53,441 bases of DNA from Comamonadaceae bacterium (GTDB taxonomy: Bacteria; Pseudomonadota; Gammaproteobacteria; Burkholderiales; Burkholderiaceae_C). Location: contig CANFOS010000026.1 in assembly GCA_947448735.1 (NCBI GenBank), forward strand, positions 1 through 53,441. The letters are read 5' to 3'. Positions within the stretch are counted from its first letter, which is position 1, and the number at the start of each line of letters is the position of its first letter. The notes beneath the pieces were generated by a model. The model had not been told where the DNA came from. It searched no databases and saw nothing but the letters and a program-made list of their open reading frames with translations. Both the position numbers and the translations under genes were made by a program. Of this stretch, positions 1 through 7,810 are shown piece by piece.

Positions 1-44
1 ACCTTATAATTCATCACTATACTACAACTATACTACTTTAGCCC

Positions 45-146
45 CGGCGTGATGAGCTAACTTGTTGATTTTAAACGGGAAAATGGCAAAGTGCTTTAGT
101 CTTCACACTGCAGGGGTCACAAGTTCGAAACTTGTATCTCCCACCA
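45..146 (+). pseudogene. decayed tRNA, possibly tRNA-Val(CAC); intact T-arm, acceptor strand and CCA
   Basis: The 3' half is intact: T-stem ACAAG/CTTGT (119-123, 131-135) around the loop TTCGAAA, then the acceptor strand ATCTCCC (136-142), discriminator A and an encoded CCA (144-146). The loop TTCACAC before it would place anticodon CAC (valine). The presumed anticodon stem (TAGTC against TGCAG) does not pair, and nothing upstream matches the GGGAGAT strand that the acceptor needs. A D-arm-like GATGAGCTAACTTG at 51-64 is followed by about 20 extra bases. I read this as a mutated or recombined tRNA gene. It could instead be the 3' tRNA fragment left at an integration site. The lack of a G3-U70 determinant argues against tmRNA. 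Confidence 0.45.
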
Positions 147-215
147 TTTTGACAATCCATAAAGATGTCAATCGCTTAGGCGAGAACCTGGATTTACGTT
201 TTAAGAGCTCTCAAT

Positions 216-241
216 ATGCTTCACTAGGAAGCATTTTTTTT
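216..241 (+). terminator. rho-independent terminator downstream of the tRNA remnant
   Basis: A perfect 7-bp stem ATGCTTC/GAAGCAT (216-222, 228-234) with a 5-nt loop is followed by seven T residues. It lies 70 bp after the encoded CCA, so it plausibly ended the transcript of the tRNA when that gene was functional. Confidence 0.75.
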
Positions 242-364
242 GTGTGTCAAAAAGCTAAAACTTCCTGCTTCACACATCGCGACAAGGCGGATCGAACCAA
301 GTGACATAACCGCAGATGATCACGCTACGCGAGCAAGCTATTTCTCTGAATGCGGTGAAATTAG

Positions 365-401
365 TCTGCCCAGATCAGGCATGATTTTTTGACTGGGCAG
401 A
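365..401. repeat. 9-bp perfect inverted repeat
   Basis: TCTGCCCAG (365-373) and CTGGGCAGA (393-401) are perfect inverted copies separated by 19 bp that include a T-run. It could be a hairpin, a regulator site or a mobile-element end. It sits 53 bp before the first possible start of the MFS gene. No gene is recognisable between 242 and 453. Confidence 0.4.
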
Positions 402-453
402 ATTTGTCGAATTTGCTTGAGCGTACTGCTCAGAAATCAGCAGTATCTGATTT

Positions 454-1779
454 TTGGGTCTGTCCGGGAAACAGGTCGATAATCTTGCTACGGCAAAATC
501 ACGAGCCGGTACCAGACATTCACCATTGTCTTTCCTGACACACTCTATCCCGCCGCCAACCGATCCACCGCCGATCCACCGCGACCAGCAACTACAGCGC
601 CTATGGGCCGTTGGCATGTTGATGTCGTTGATCCGTTGGCTAGAGATCCTGGCGTTTGCGGTGTTTACCTACGATCAAACCAAATCTGCGCTGTGGGTAG
701 CCAGTCTGATGATGCTTCGCCTGATGCCGCTGTCGCTGTTTGGCTTGGCGCTCGGCGCACTGGCCTCGCACATGTCGCGTCGCTGGCTATTGATCGTCAC
801 GCATGCCGGTCTTTTCGCGACCTGCTTTCTTTTACTAAGCGTATCCGCATTGGGTGCCATCGAGGTCTGGCATTTGGCTGTCGCCAGCTTCATCAACGGT
901 ATCGTCTGGGCGGGCGATATGCCCCTGCGTCGTGCCCTGATGGGAGATCTTGCAGGTCAAGGACGCATGATGCAGGCAATGTCCCTGGATGCCGTGGCCT
1001 CAAACGCCTGCCGCTTGATCGGGCCGATACTGGGTGGTCTTCTGTTGGCGCAAGGTGGCCTTCAGGCCGTGTTGTTATGTGCCACACTGCTTTACCTGCC
1101 AGTGTTGGTGGCGCTCGGCGGCCTGACCGACTCCCCGCCAGCGCATACTGCAGCCACCAAACCCACGACCCGCAAACTTTTGCAGCGCGGTCTGCACGCA
1201 GCGCGCGAATCCCGGCCTCTTCAGTCCATCCTGTGGATCACGATACTTTTCAACCTGTTCGCCTGGCCGGTGCTCAGCATGATTCCTGTGATCGGCCGCG
1301 ACCAGCTTCAGTTGGACGCGCGAGGTATCGGCTTGCTGGCCAGTCTGGACGGTATTGGCTCGCTGCTGGGTGCATTGACGCTGAGCTGTCTCGCAAGGCG
1401 GCTGCGCCACGGGCCGGTTTACCTTGGGGCAGTGCTGCTATTTCTTTTGCTGCAGCTGGCTTTCGCCTTGAGCTATCACGTGCTGCTGACCGGCGCCGTT
1501 TTATTCGTCATGGGCGTAGCTCAGGCTGGTTTTGCGGTGATGCAACCAACGCTTGTGTACAGCAGCGTTCAGGCAGATCAACGTTTGGACGCGATGGGCC
1601 TGATGACCATGTGTATTGGCGTCGCGCCGCTGGGGTTTCTGGCGATTGGCTGGCTGGCCGTGCACCTCGGGGCCCCAACCGCCGCGCTGGCCTGTGCGGT
1701 GAGTGGCCTTGTCGTCATGGCCTTGACTTGGCCTTTGTGCCGTGCGTGTTTCAAGCATTCAGGGACGGACGTGTCCTAG
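454..1779 (+). CDS. MFS transporter (MFS_3 / EntS-like exporter)
   Basis: Multi-pass inner-membrane transporter of the major facilitator superfamily. Hydrophobic helices run from about residue 50 to the C-terminus, with the basic cytoplasmic turn after helix 2 (SHMSRRW, about 105-111). Length (up to 441 residues) and helix order fit the MFS_3 family, which exports siderophores or drugs; the substrate is unknown. The 5' end is unusual: the only starts before helix 1 are TTG at 454 and TTG at 526, and the first ATG (616) lies inside helix 1. Residues 1-45 are proline-rich, unlike a normal MFS N-terminus, and no strong ribosome site is visible. The true start is therefore uncertain and the 5' end may be rearranged. 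The gene is isolated, with nothing identifiable in 1780-1987. Confidence 0.7.
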   Translation: MGLSGKQVDNLATAKSRAGTRHSPLSFLTHSIPPPTDPPPIHRDQQLQRLWAVGMLMSLIRWLEILAFAVFTYDQTKSALWVASLMMLRLMPLSLFGLALGALASHMSRRWLLIVTHAGLFATCFLLLSVSALGAIEVWHLAVASFINGIVWAGDMPLRRALMGDLAGQGRMMQAMSLDAVASNACRLIGPILGGLLLAQGGLQAVLLCATLLYLPVLVALGGLTDSPPAHTAATKPTTRKLLQRGLHAARESRPLQSILWITILFNLFAWPVLSMIPVIGRDQLQLDARGIGLLASLDGIGSLLGALTLSCLARRLRHGPVYLGAVLLFLLLQLAFALSYHVLLTGAVLFVMGVAQAGFAVMQPTLVYSSVQADQRLDAMGLMTMCIGVAPLGFLAIGWLAVHLGAPTAALACAVSGLVVMALTWPLCRACFKHSGTDVS

Positions 1780-1987
1780 CTTTTGTGTAAAAGTCTCGAC
1801 GCTAGCGCTGATTTGACCCGTCTGATTTGCCAAATCGATAAAGGTCTCATGCGTTTTCAAAAAATGAGGTTGATGGGTTTTACTCGGCAGCCAAAGCGCG
1901 AGGCGTTGCCTTGTTTGAGCCGGTCTACACCATCGTGCGTTTGCTGTTGATGGCAGCGTTTGGGTAACCATCGCTATGCCAGTTGGA

Positions 1988-2761
1988 TTAAATCAGTGAA
2001 AGGCCGCCATCCATCATCAGCGTGTGTCCAGTGACCAGTCCAGAAGCTGAAGACGCCAGGAACATCACTGCGTGAACGATGTCTTCTTCGGTGCCTGTTC
2101 TTTTCAGCGGTATGCTTTGCGTTTTAGTGTTGACATAATCCGGATTTGCAAACAAATCGCGGGTCATGCCGGACGGAATGGCGGTGGGTGCAATGGCGTT
2201 GACTCTGACCAATGGCGCCCACTCAACAGCCATGATTTTGGTCATATGAGAGACCGCAGCCTTTTGCACGCCATAAGGCGTTCCCTTTCCAGAAACCACA
2301 ACGCCATTCACGCTGCCAATGTTCACAATGGCGCCGCCCCGGGTTCTCATGGGCTCGCCAAAAACTTGGCAAGACCTGTAGACGCCATTGAGATTGATGT
2401 CGGTGAGGGTCATCCAGGTGTCTTCATCGCAGCCTGCAAAATCTGAACGAATTTGAAGACCATGAGCGTTGACCAAAACGTCCAGCCCATCTGTGCGAGC
2501 GATTTCTTTTTGAACATCTACCAAAGTGTCACGAACACGAACATCGGCGACGCGCTGCTGGATTTTTGGATTCGTCTGGTGCGCTGGCTTGACAGCCGAC
2601 ATGTCCAATGACCATACCTGCGCTCCCAAACTTGCAAACCCTCGGCACAAAGCACTGCCCAGCGTACCTCTGCCTCCTGTCACCACGACTTGGGCCCCTA
2701 CTAAGTCACGGTAGGGGAAGGAGTAGTCGCCACTGGGTGGAAAGTTTCCTAATTTAGCCAT
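1988..2761 (-). CDS. short-chain dehydrogenase/reductase (SDR)
   Basis: Classical SDR oxidoreductase of 257 residues that uses NAD(P)(H) on an alcohol or ketone. The Rossmann motif TGGRGTLG is at about 28-35, followed by a VNAHG version of the NNAG motif, the catalytic serine in NIGSVNG, and Tyr/Lys in YGVQKAA. The C-terminus GHTLMMDGGLSLI is typical. It is the last gene of a minus-strand operon (MmgE/PrpD, Bug, SDR) and starts 3 bp after the stop of the Bug gene, so it is probably translationally coupled. An extra 20 N-terminal residues before the Rossmann fold suggest a gluconate 5-dehydrogenase-like or catabolic SDR. The substrate cannot be read from the sequence. Confidence 0.85.
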   Translation of the reverse strand: MAKLGNFPPSGDYSFPYRDLVGAQVVVTGGRGTLGSALCRGFASLGAQVWSLDMSAVKPAHQTNPKIQQRVADVRVRDTLVDVQKEIARTDGLDVLVNAHGLQIRSDFAGCDEDTWMTLTDINLNGVYRSCQVFGEPMRTRGGAIVNIGSVNGVVVSGKGTPYGVQKAAVSHMTKIMAVEWAPLVRVNAIAPTAIPSGMTRDLFANPDYVNTKTQSIPLKRTGTEEDIVHAVMFLASSASGLVTGHTLMMDGGLSLI

Positions 2762-2764
2762 ATG

Positions 2765-3742
2765 TCAGTCTACGGTAGCGCCGGAAATTCTGACGCCTTC
2801 TGCCCACATTTCAATTTGCTGATTCAAAAATGCTCTGAATTCATCGGGTCGATTGCCCACAACGGTACTGCCAAGCTCATTCATTTTTTGGACCACGTCA
2901 GGTTGTTTGAGCGCCTCTGCAATGTCTTTGGCCAACTTGTCGACAACGGGCCTTGGTGTGCCTTTGGGTGCAAAGAAGCCAGCCCACGGCGCTGCATTGA
3001 AATTGGCAACACCTTGCTCGGCAACTGTTTTGTAGTCGGGTGTGCCGGGGGCTCTTTGTGCGGTGGTGATAGCAATCATTTTGAGTTTGCCTGCTTTCAA
3101 GTGAGGCTGCACTGCGGGCAAGCCAGTGATGCCAACCATGAGGGTGCCACCGAGCAGGTCGGTGATCATGGGCGCACTGCCTCGGTACGGAATATGCGTG
3201 AGTTGAAAATTCGCCTTGTACTTCAAAACTTCCATGCCAAGATGCGATGCGGTGCCGTTGCCATCCGAGCCATAAGATAATTTTCCGGGCTCTTTTTTGA
3301 GTAGCGCAATGAGCTCCGCCAAGTTGTTGGCAGGCACCTGTGGGTTGACCACAATGGCATTGGGATAAATGGTGGCTTGCGACAGTGGCTCAAAGTCATT
3401 GATGGGGTGGTAGGGCATCTTTTTGTAAAGAGATAAATTGATGGCGTGCGAGCCCGTCACGCCCAAAACAATGTTGTAGCCGTCGGGCGCAGATTTGGCC
3501 ACCCAGTCTGAGCCGACGTTGCCGCCTGCGCCGGCCTTGTTGTCAATCACCACAGGTTGGCCCCATTTGCTGCTGAGTTTTTCTGCGACGACGCGGGCTG
3601 TGATGTCGGTGGCCCCACCGGCAGGGAAAGGTACGACGATGCGCACGGCTTTGTTGGGGAAATCTGTAGGCTGCGACTGTGCCGTGAATGCAAACATGCT
3701 CAGGCTCAGACTGAACACCGACATCCATAAATTTTGACTCAT
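2765..3742 (-). CDS. Bug-family (TctC) periplasmic solute-binding protein
   Basis: Periplasmic receptor of 325 residues of the tripartite tricarboxylate transporter (TTT) family. An N-terminal signal peptide (about 1-23, ending AFTAQSQ) is followed by the hallmark sequences FPNKAVRIVVPFPAGGATDITAR and WGQPVVIDNKAGAGGNVG (split here into family blocks at about 28-50 and 60-77), then DGYNIVLG. Bug proteins bind carboxylates such as tricarboxylates, nicotinate or aromatic acids. No TctA/TctB membrane genes are in the window, so this is an orphan receptor. It lies between the MmgE/PrpD gene (18 bp) and the SDR gene (3 bp), suggesting it captures the substrate of those enzymes. Confidence 0.93.
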   Translation of the reverse strand: MSQNLWMSVFSLSLSMFAFTAQSQPTDFPNKAVRIVVPFPAGGATDITARVVAEKLSSKWGQPVVIDNKAGAGGNVGSDWVAKSAPDGYNIVLGVTGSHAINLSLYKKMPYHPINDFEPLSQATIYPNAIVVNPQVPANNLAELIALLKKEPGKLSYGSDGNGTASHLGMEVLKYKANFQLTHIPYRGSAPMITDLLGGTLMVGITGLPAVQPHLKAGKLKMIAITTAQRAPGTPDYKTVAEQGVANFNAAPWAGFFAPKGTPRPVVDKLAKDIAEALKQPDVVQKMNELGSTVVGNRPDEFRAFLNQQIEMWAEGVRISGATVD

Positions 3743-3760
3743 GCTTAAAACTCCAAGGGG

Positions 3761-5062
3761 TTAATTCCAGAAATGGAACACGGATTGACGGGTAGGGGCA
3801 TCAAGCAGTTGATGCGACCAAGTTTGAGCTTGCTCGTGAGACAAGCTGCCTTGGCAATAGTCCAAAAATTTTGTCAACAAGGCTTCTCTTGTAAACGGCA
3901 TTTGCACGTCGCCAGGAACAGAAAAAATTTCTTTTGCATGTTTTTTACCATCTTTTAATTGAACGCTGAGGTGAGCCGCGCGAATAAGCTGAGTTGTCCA
4001 GACCGGATTGACTTCCACTTCAACCATGGCCTCCAGCCTTTTGAGTTGAGGGTCGTGAAATTGCGGTTCGCGGTAAACCCATGGATCGAGGCGGCCCCAT
4101 TTCAACATGGCAGCGACCCCAAAGCTTAAAGAGAACTGAGCTTGCAAGGGGGTTTGAGGCGCACGATTGCCGCAGTAAACAGTGGCTTCTTCGTAAACCT
4201 TGAGAACGATTGCCTGAATATTTTCCACCTCAAGGCTGTGGCGCAATGCGTGTGCAGCCAAGGCGCCATAGTGCACGTGTCGCACGGCTGCGTAAGGTTT
4301 GAAATAAGCTTGCAGAATTTGAAATGGGGGCGCCGTGTTGAATGGCAAAGCTTCTTTGCCAAGACCTATATGGGCATATTCCTGCACCGCCCCTGTTGGC
4401 GCGGTAATTCCACTTGCAACCGACATGGCTGCTGTTTGACCCAGTTGGGCAGCGTGACCTAAGTAGGTATTTCGGGCGGTGCTGCCAGAAACAATGGGGA
4501 GATAAAGGCTCATTGGCATTTGGCAGGCCGCCAATTCGATTGCTGCTGCGATCTGATGGATGGGCAGTCCCATGGCGTGCGCCACAGCAGCCGCGGCGCC
4601 CAAGGCTGGCCAGTTGCCATCAACGTGCATGCCTTTGTTGATTCGCAAACTCGCACCCATACGAGCACCGATTTCGTAGCCCAGTAAAAATGATTTGAGA
4701 AACTCTTTGTAGGTGAGCTTGGATGACAACGGAATGAGGGCCGCCAGGACGGCAACGCCAGGGCGACCATGTGCCCCCGCATGGCCTTCGCATGCTTCAT
4801 CCCAACATGCTGCCAAAGCCAATGCCATGGCAGCATTGGAGGCTGACAGGCCAAGTTCTTGCGTGGGAAGAAATTTGAAATTTCCAGTGTCCGCCAAGGA
4901 TGCATTGGTAATAAAAGTTGACACAGGCTTGGCCCTGATACCGGCCATGACGCATCCCATCGTGTCGAGTACAAGCCACTTGGCATGGTTAAGAACTTGG
5001 GATTCTTTGTCCAAATCAGTGTCGATGATCCATTTCAAAACACAAAGCAATTGGGAACTCAC
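3761..5062 (-). CDS. MmgE/PrpD family protein (2-methylcitrate dehydratase-like)
   Basis: A 433-residue member of the MmgE/PrpD superfamily, which includes 2-methylcitrate dehydratase, cis-aconitate decarboxylase and many uncharacterised lyases. Family features seen are the N-terminal VLDTMGCVMAG block, the glycine-rich HAGAHGRPG segment near 95, the helical YEIGARMGASL stretch near 150, and RHVHYGALAAHAL near 265. It is the first gene of the minus-strand operon with Bug and SDR genes. No prpB or prpC lies nearby, so a role in the methylcitrate cycle is unlikely. Dehydration or decarboxylation of an imported organic acid is an inference from context. An IS3 remnant sits immediately upstream and may have altered its promoter. 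Confidence 0.85.
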   Translation of the reverse strand: MSSQLLCVLKWIIDTDLDKESQVLNHAKWLVLDTMGCVMAGIRAKPVSTFITNASLADTGNFKFLPTQELGLSASNAAMALALAACWDEACEGHAGAHGRPGVAVLAALIPLSSKLTYKEFLKSFLLGYEIGARMGASLRINKGMHVDGNWPALGAAAAVAHAMGLPIHQIAAAIELAACQMPMSLYLPIVSGSTARNTYLGHAAQLGQTAAMSVASGITAPTGAVQEYAHIGLGKEALPFNTAPPFQILQAYFKPYAAVRHVHYGALAAHALRHSLEVENIQAIVLKVYEEATVYCGNRAPQTPLQAQFSLSFGVAAMLKWGRLDPWVYREPQFHDPQLKRLEAMVEVEVNPVWTTQLIRAAHLSVQLKDGKKHAKEIFSVPGDVQMPFTREALLTKFLDYCQGSLSHEQAQTWSHQLLDAPTRQSVFHFWN

Positions 5063-5160
5063 AAAGCACCTTTCGTAAAAATGAATGTTTATGTCGGGTG
5101 ACCCGGATTTCCCAGGCAGCCAAATAAAGTACCGTCATGCATCCGCTCAAATTTCACAGG

Positions 5161-5535
5161 TCAATGGTAGTTCAGTGAGTGATGAATCCTGTGGCGGTTG
5201 TAGAACCGCGCTAAGTCGTCAAAGATAGCCGTCATTGCTTCTTGGTGGTTTGCAAAGTCACAGTCTTGGCGCAACTCGTTTGTCAGGTTCTAGAAGAAGC
5301 TTTCAGTCATGGCCCATCATCGCCCGATACGAACTGTTGCGGTACATGCCCGATGACCACGTCAGGGACGGTTGCAGGCGTTTTATGGTGCCTCGCACTG
5401 GAACGAAAGCGCTTGTTTTGTAGCGCCTCAATGCCCGCTTCAGACCGCACACGGGCTACCCGGTATTTGTCTGCGCTGATGCTCTTGGTTTGGAGATGTT
5501 TGTAGGTCTTGGGCCGACCGAAAAAACTGACGAAT
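5161..5535 (-). mobile_element. IS3-family transposase (OrfB) remnant, internally deleted
   Basis: Two out-of-frame pieces of an IS3-group OrfB lie in transposase order on the minus strand. Piece 1 (about 5535-5306) encodes a segment resembling the region before the catalytic core: DKYRVARVRSEAGIEALQNK, then basic residues. Piece 2 (5310-5161) encodes the far C-terminus, MTESFF, an in-frame TAG, and RFYNRHRIHHSLNYH, then a stop. The DDE catalytic centre between them is missing. Deletion, frameshift and stop make it dead. It occupies most of the 504-bp space between two Bug-containing operons; I see no other gene in 5063-5566. No terminal inverted repeats were recognised. Confidence 0.8.
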
Positions 5536-5566
5536 CATCGCGCAGTTCTTTCCTACGGGCCGTCTA

Positions 5567-6550
5567 TCAGTCTGGTTTGATACCGTTTCGGTTGATGAAA
5601 ACTGCCCAGTAATCACGCTCTTTTTTTAGGCTGGTGGCAAACTCTGCGGGTGTGTCAAATATCGGTATGAGTGCCAGTTCTCTGAGCCTTGCGGCAATGG
5701 CGGGTGATTTCATGACAGTGTTGATTGTGGCGCTCAGTTTGGCTACGATTGGTGCTGGTAGGCCTGCAGGGCCCATGATGCTGAAGGTCGTGCGGGCGGT
5801 CATGCCGTTAACGCCGGCTTTTTCAAACGAGGGCACGTTGGGCAGCAAATCTGTTTCACGGTTGATAGCCAGCGCCACCACCTGACCGGAGCGGATAAAT
5901 GGCTGGATGGATGCCAGGTCGGGGTACATGAATTGCAGGCGACCGCTGATCAAGTCTTGGTAGGCGGGTGCGACACCCTTGTAGGGCACATGTTCAAACT
6001 TCGCTCCGCTCAGGCTTTCCAGCATCTTGACGCCCATAAAAGGCGACGTCGCAACGCCAGCAGACCCGTAAAACGACTCCCCTGGTTTTTGCTTTCCCCG
6101 TTCAATCAACTGAGCCAAGGTACGGATGCCCGAACCGGCGTGCGCCACAATCACCATCGGCGCGAAGACGCCCTGCGCAATCGGCGTGAAATCACGTTCG
6201 GCATCAAAAGGCAGCGAAGGATACAGGCCAGGGGCAATGGCAATCGATGCATTCGCGGTAACCATGAAGGTATAGCCGTCAGGTGCAGATTTGGCTGTTG
6301 CGGCCGCGCCGATATTGCCACTGGCACCCGCCCGGTTGTCCACCACAAAAGGTTGACGCAGTTCGTCGGTCAAAGCTTGCGCGAGCAGCCGCCCGAAGAT
6401 GTCCGTACCGCCACCAGGCGACGACGGTACGATGACCTTCACAGGCTTGCTAGGCCAGTTGTCTTGTGCGTTTGCCGGCACGAAGATGGCCAGGAAAGCC
6501 AGCAGTGCCAACGCCATGACTGGCTGAACTGATTTTTGTCGCGACGTCAT
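5567..6550 (-). CDS. Bug-family (TctC) periplasmic solute-binding protein
   Basis: Orphan TTT solute receptor. I chose the ATG at 6550 (327 codons) over a start at 6607 because an AAGGAT ribosome site lies about 6 bp upstream and the protein then opens with a normal signal peptide (basic MTSRQK, hydrophobic core, ANAQ cleavage region). Family motifs follow: SKPVKVIVPSSPGGGTDIFG, QPFVVDNRAGASGNIG, DGYTFMV and the C-terminal YWAVFINRNGI. The ligand is probably a carboxylate. It follows another Bug gene (6614-7594) in the same direction, 63 bp apart, so two paralogous receptors are made together, divergent from the FAH/cupin pair. Confidence 0.93.
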   Translation of the reverse strand: MTSRQKSVQPVMALALLAFLAIFVPANAQDNWPSKPVKVIVPSSPGGGTDIFGRLLAQALTDELRQPFVVDNRAGASGNIGAAATAKSAPDGYTFMVTANASIAIAPGLYPSLPFDAERDFTPIAQGVFAPMVIVAHAGSGIRTLAQLIERGKQKPGESFYGSAGVATSPFMGVKMLESLSGAKFEHVPYKGVAPAYQDLISGRLQFMYPDLASIQPFIRSGQVVALAINRETDLLPNVPSFEKAGVNGMTARTTFSIMGPAGLPAPIVAKLSATINTVMKSPAIAARLRELALIPIFDTPAEFATSLKKERDYWAVFINRNGIKPD

Positions 6551-6613
6551 AGATATCCTTTTTCCCCAGCCATTAAGTTCTTTGCATTGATTTGCGCAGC
6601 ACGACAAAAACAG

Positions 6614-7594
6614 TCATTCAAGCGAAATTTTGGCGCGCTTGATGACCTCGGCCTGTTTGCGTGAGTCTGTTTCCATCATTTTGACAATTTCTGCGGGCTT
6701 GGCATTCATGGTTTCAAAGCCAAAGCTGGCAAAGCGCTCCCGGATAGCCGGGTCCTGCAGGACTTTCGCCATGTCATCGTTGACGCGGCTGACGATGGCT
6801 GCCGGCGTCCCGCGTGGGGCCATCATGGCGACCCAGCCACCGACCTCCAGACCGGGAGGTCCACCCGCCTCAGCCATCGTGGGTATGTTTTCATAACCGG
6901 GAATGCGTTTGGGCCCGGCAACAGCGATGAATTTGAGTTTGCCTGCCTTGTACATGGCACCGGCTGATACCGCGCTGCCAAAAGCCCAGTCAGGCTCGCC
7001 GTTTGCAACCGCGCTGTAAAGCTGGCTGGTTTCCTTGAAGGGGATGTGGCGCATTTGTGTGCCGGTGGCACCCTCGAGCAAAGCCGCGCCCAGATGGGCT
7101 GGACTGCCGACGTTCCAAGAGCCGTAGGTCAGCTCGCCGTTTTTTGCTTTCGCGGCCGCGATCAGGTCTGTCATATTGTTCCATTTGGAGGTGCTTGGAA
7201 CGGCGACAAAAAAGAACAGCCTGTATTGCACGGCCACGGGGTCAAAGTCTTTCACAACGTCATAGGGCAGCTTGGGCATCAGATGCGGCAAGGCTGTCAG
7301 TTGCAAGTTGTCGGCCTGCAAAAAGGTGTAGCCATCGGCAGGCGAGTTCTTGGCCGCCTGAAAGGCAATGACGCCGCCGCCGCCCGGCCTGTTGTCGATC
7401 AGTACCGGCTGCCCCCAGGTGCGGGACAACTGTTCACCCATGAGGCGCAGCACAACATCAGGGCCGCTGCCTGGCGGGAATGGGGTGATGATTTTCACCG
7501 GCCGCGAAGGAAAGGCCTGTGCAACTGCACTGCTGGCAAATACTGCAATTGCAAGAGCTGCAACTGCCGACTGCAAGGTTTTCAAGTACTTCAT
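6614..7594 (-). CDS. Bug-family (TctC) periplasmic solute-binding protein
   Basis: A 326-residue periplasmic binding protein with a signal peptide (about 1-25, cleavage after SSAVAQ) and Bug motifs: SRPVKIITPFPPGSGPDVV, WGQPVLIDNRPGGGG and DGYTFLQAD. Its ligand-loop sequences differ clearly from the neighbour at 5567, so the pair probably covers different or related ligands. The ribosome site AAAGGAA precedes the ATG at 7594. It is divergent from the FAH-family hydrolase and gentisate dioxygenase-like genes across a 216-bp gap that must hold both promoters. The arrangement suggests import of the aromatic or organic acid that those enzymes consume. Confidence 0.93.
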   Translation of the reverse strand: MKYLKTLQSAVAALAIAVFASSAVAQAFPSRPVKIITPFPPGSGPDVVLRLMGEQLSRTWGQPVLIDNRPGGGGVIAFQAAKNSPADGYTFLQADNLQLTALPHLMPKLPYDVVKDFDPVAVQYRLFFFVAVPSTSKWNNMTDLIAAAKAKNGELTYGSWNVGSPAHLGAALLEGATGTQMRHIPFKETSQLYSAVANGEPDWAFGSAVSAGAMYKAGKLKFIAVAGPKRIPGYENIPTMAEAGGPPGLEVGGWVAMMAPRGTPAAIVSRVNDDMAKVLQDPAIRERFASFGFETMNAKPAEIVKMMETDSRKQAEVIKRAKISLE

Positions 7595-7810
7595 GATTTC
7601 CTTTTACCTGGGGATTGAGAGGTTTGATGATTGAACCGTAGTCGGGAAAAATTTGCAATCGGGCGAGCACCAAGGCGGTGTTAAATGCCTTGACCGATTC
7701 TGGAAAAGTGTTTTTTACAATTGAGCATGTTGCGGCTGTTTCAAGGGCAGGCCCGGTCTTGATTTGATAAGTACACTTAGCTGATACCATGGCCCATCTG
7801 GAGAGATCGC

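Noticed and set aside
119..146. tmRNA 3' end
   Set aside because: The acceptor strand lacks the U70 needed for the G3-U70 pair, and no tag-coding region is seen upstream.
603..1790. A long open frame overlapping the MFS gene in another frame
   Set aside because: Its translation is Arg/Cys-rich without any domain, while the overlapping frame shows clear membrane helices; it is a shadow frame.
1780..1987. Possible transposase or gene fragment between the MFS and SDR genes
   Set aside because: Short open frames exist on both strands, but I could not match any to a known family, so nothing is called.
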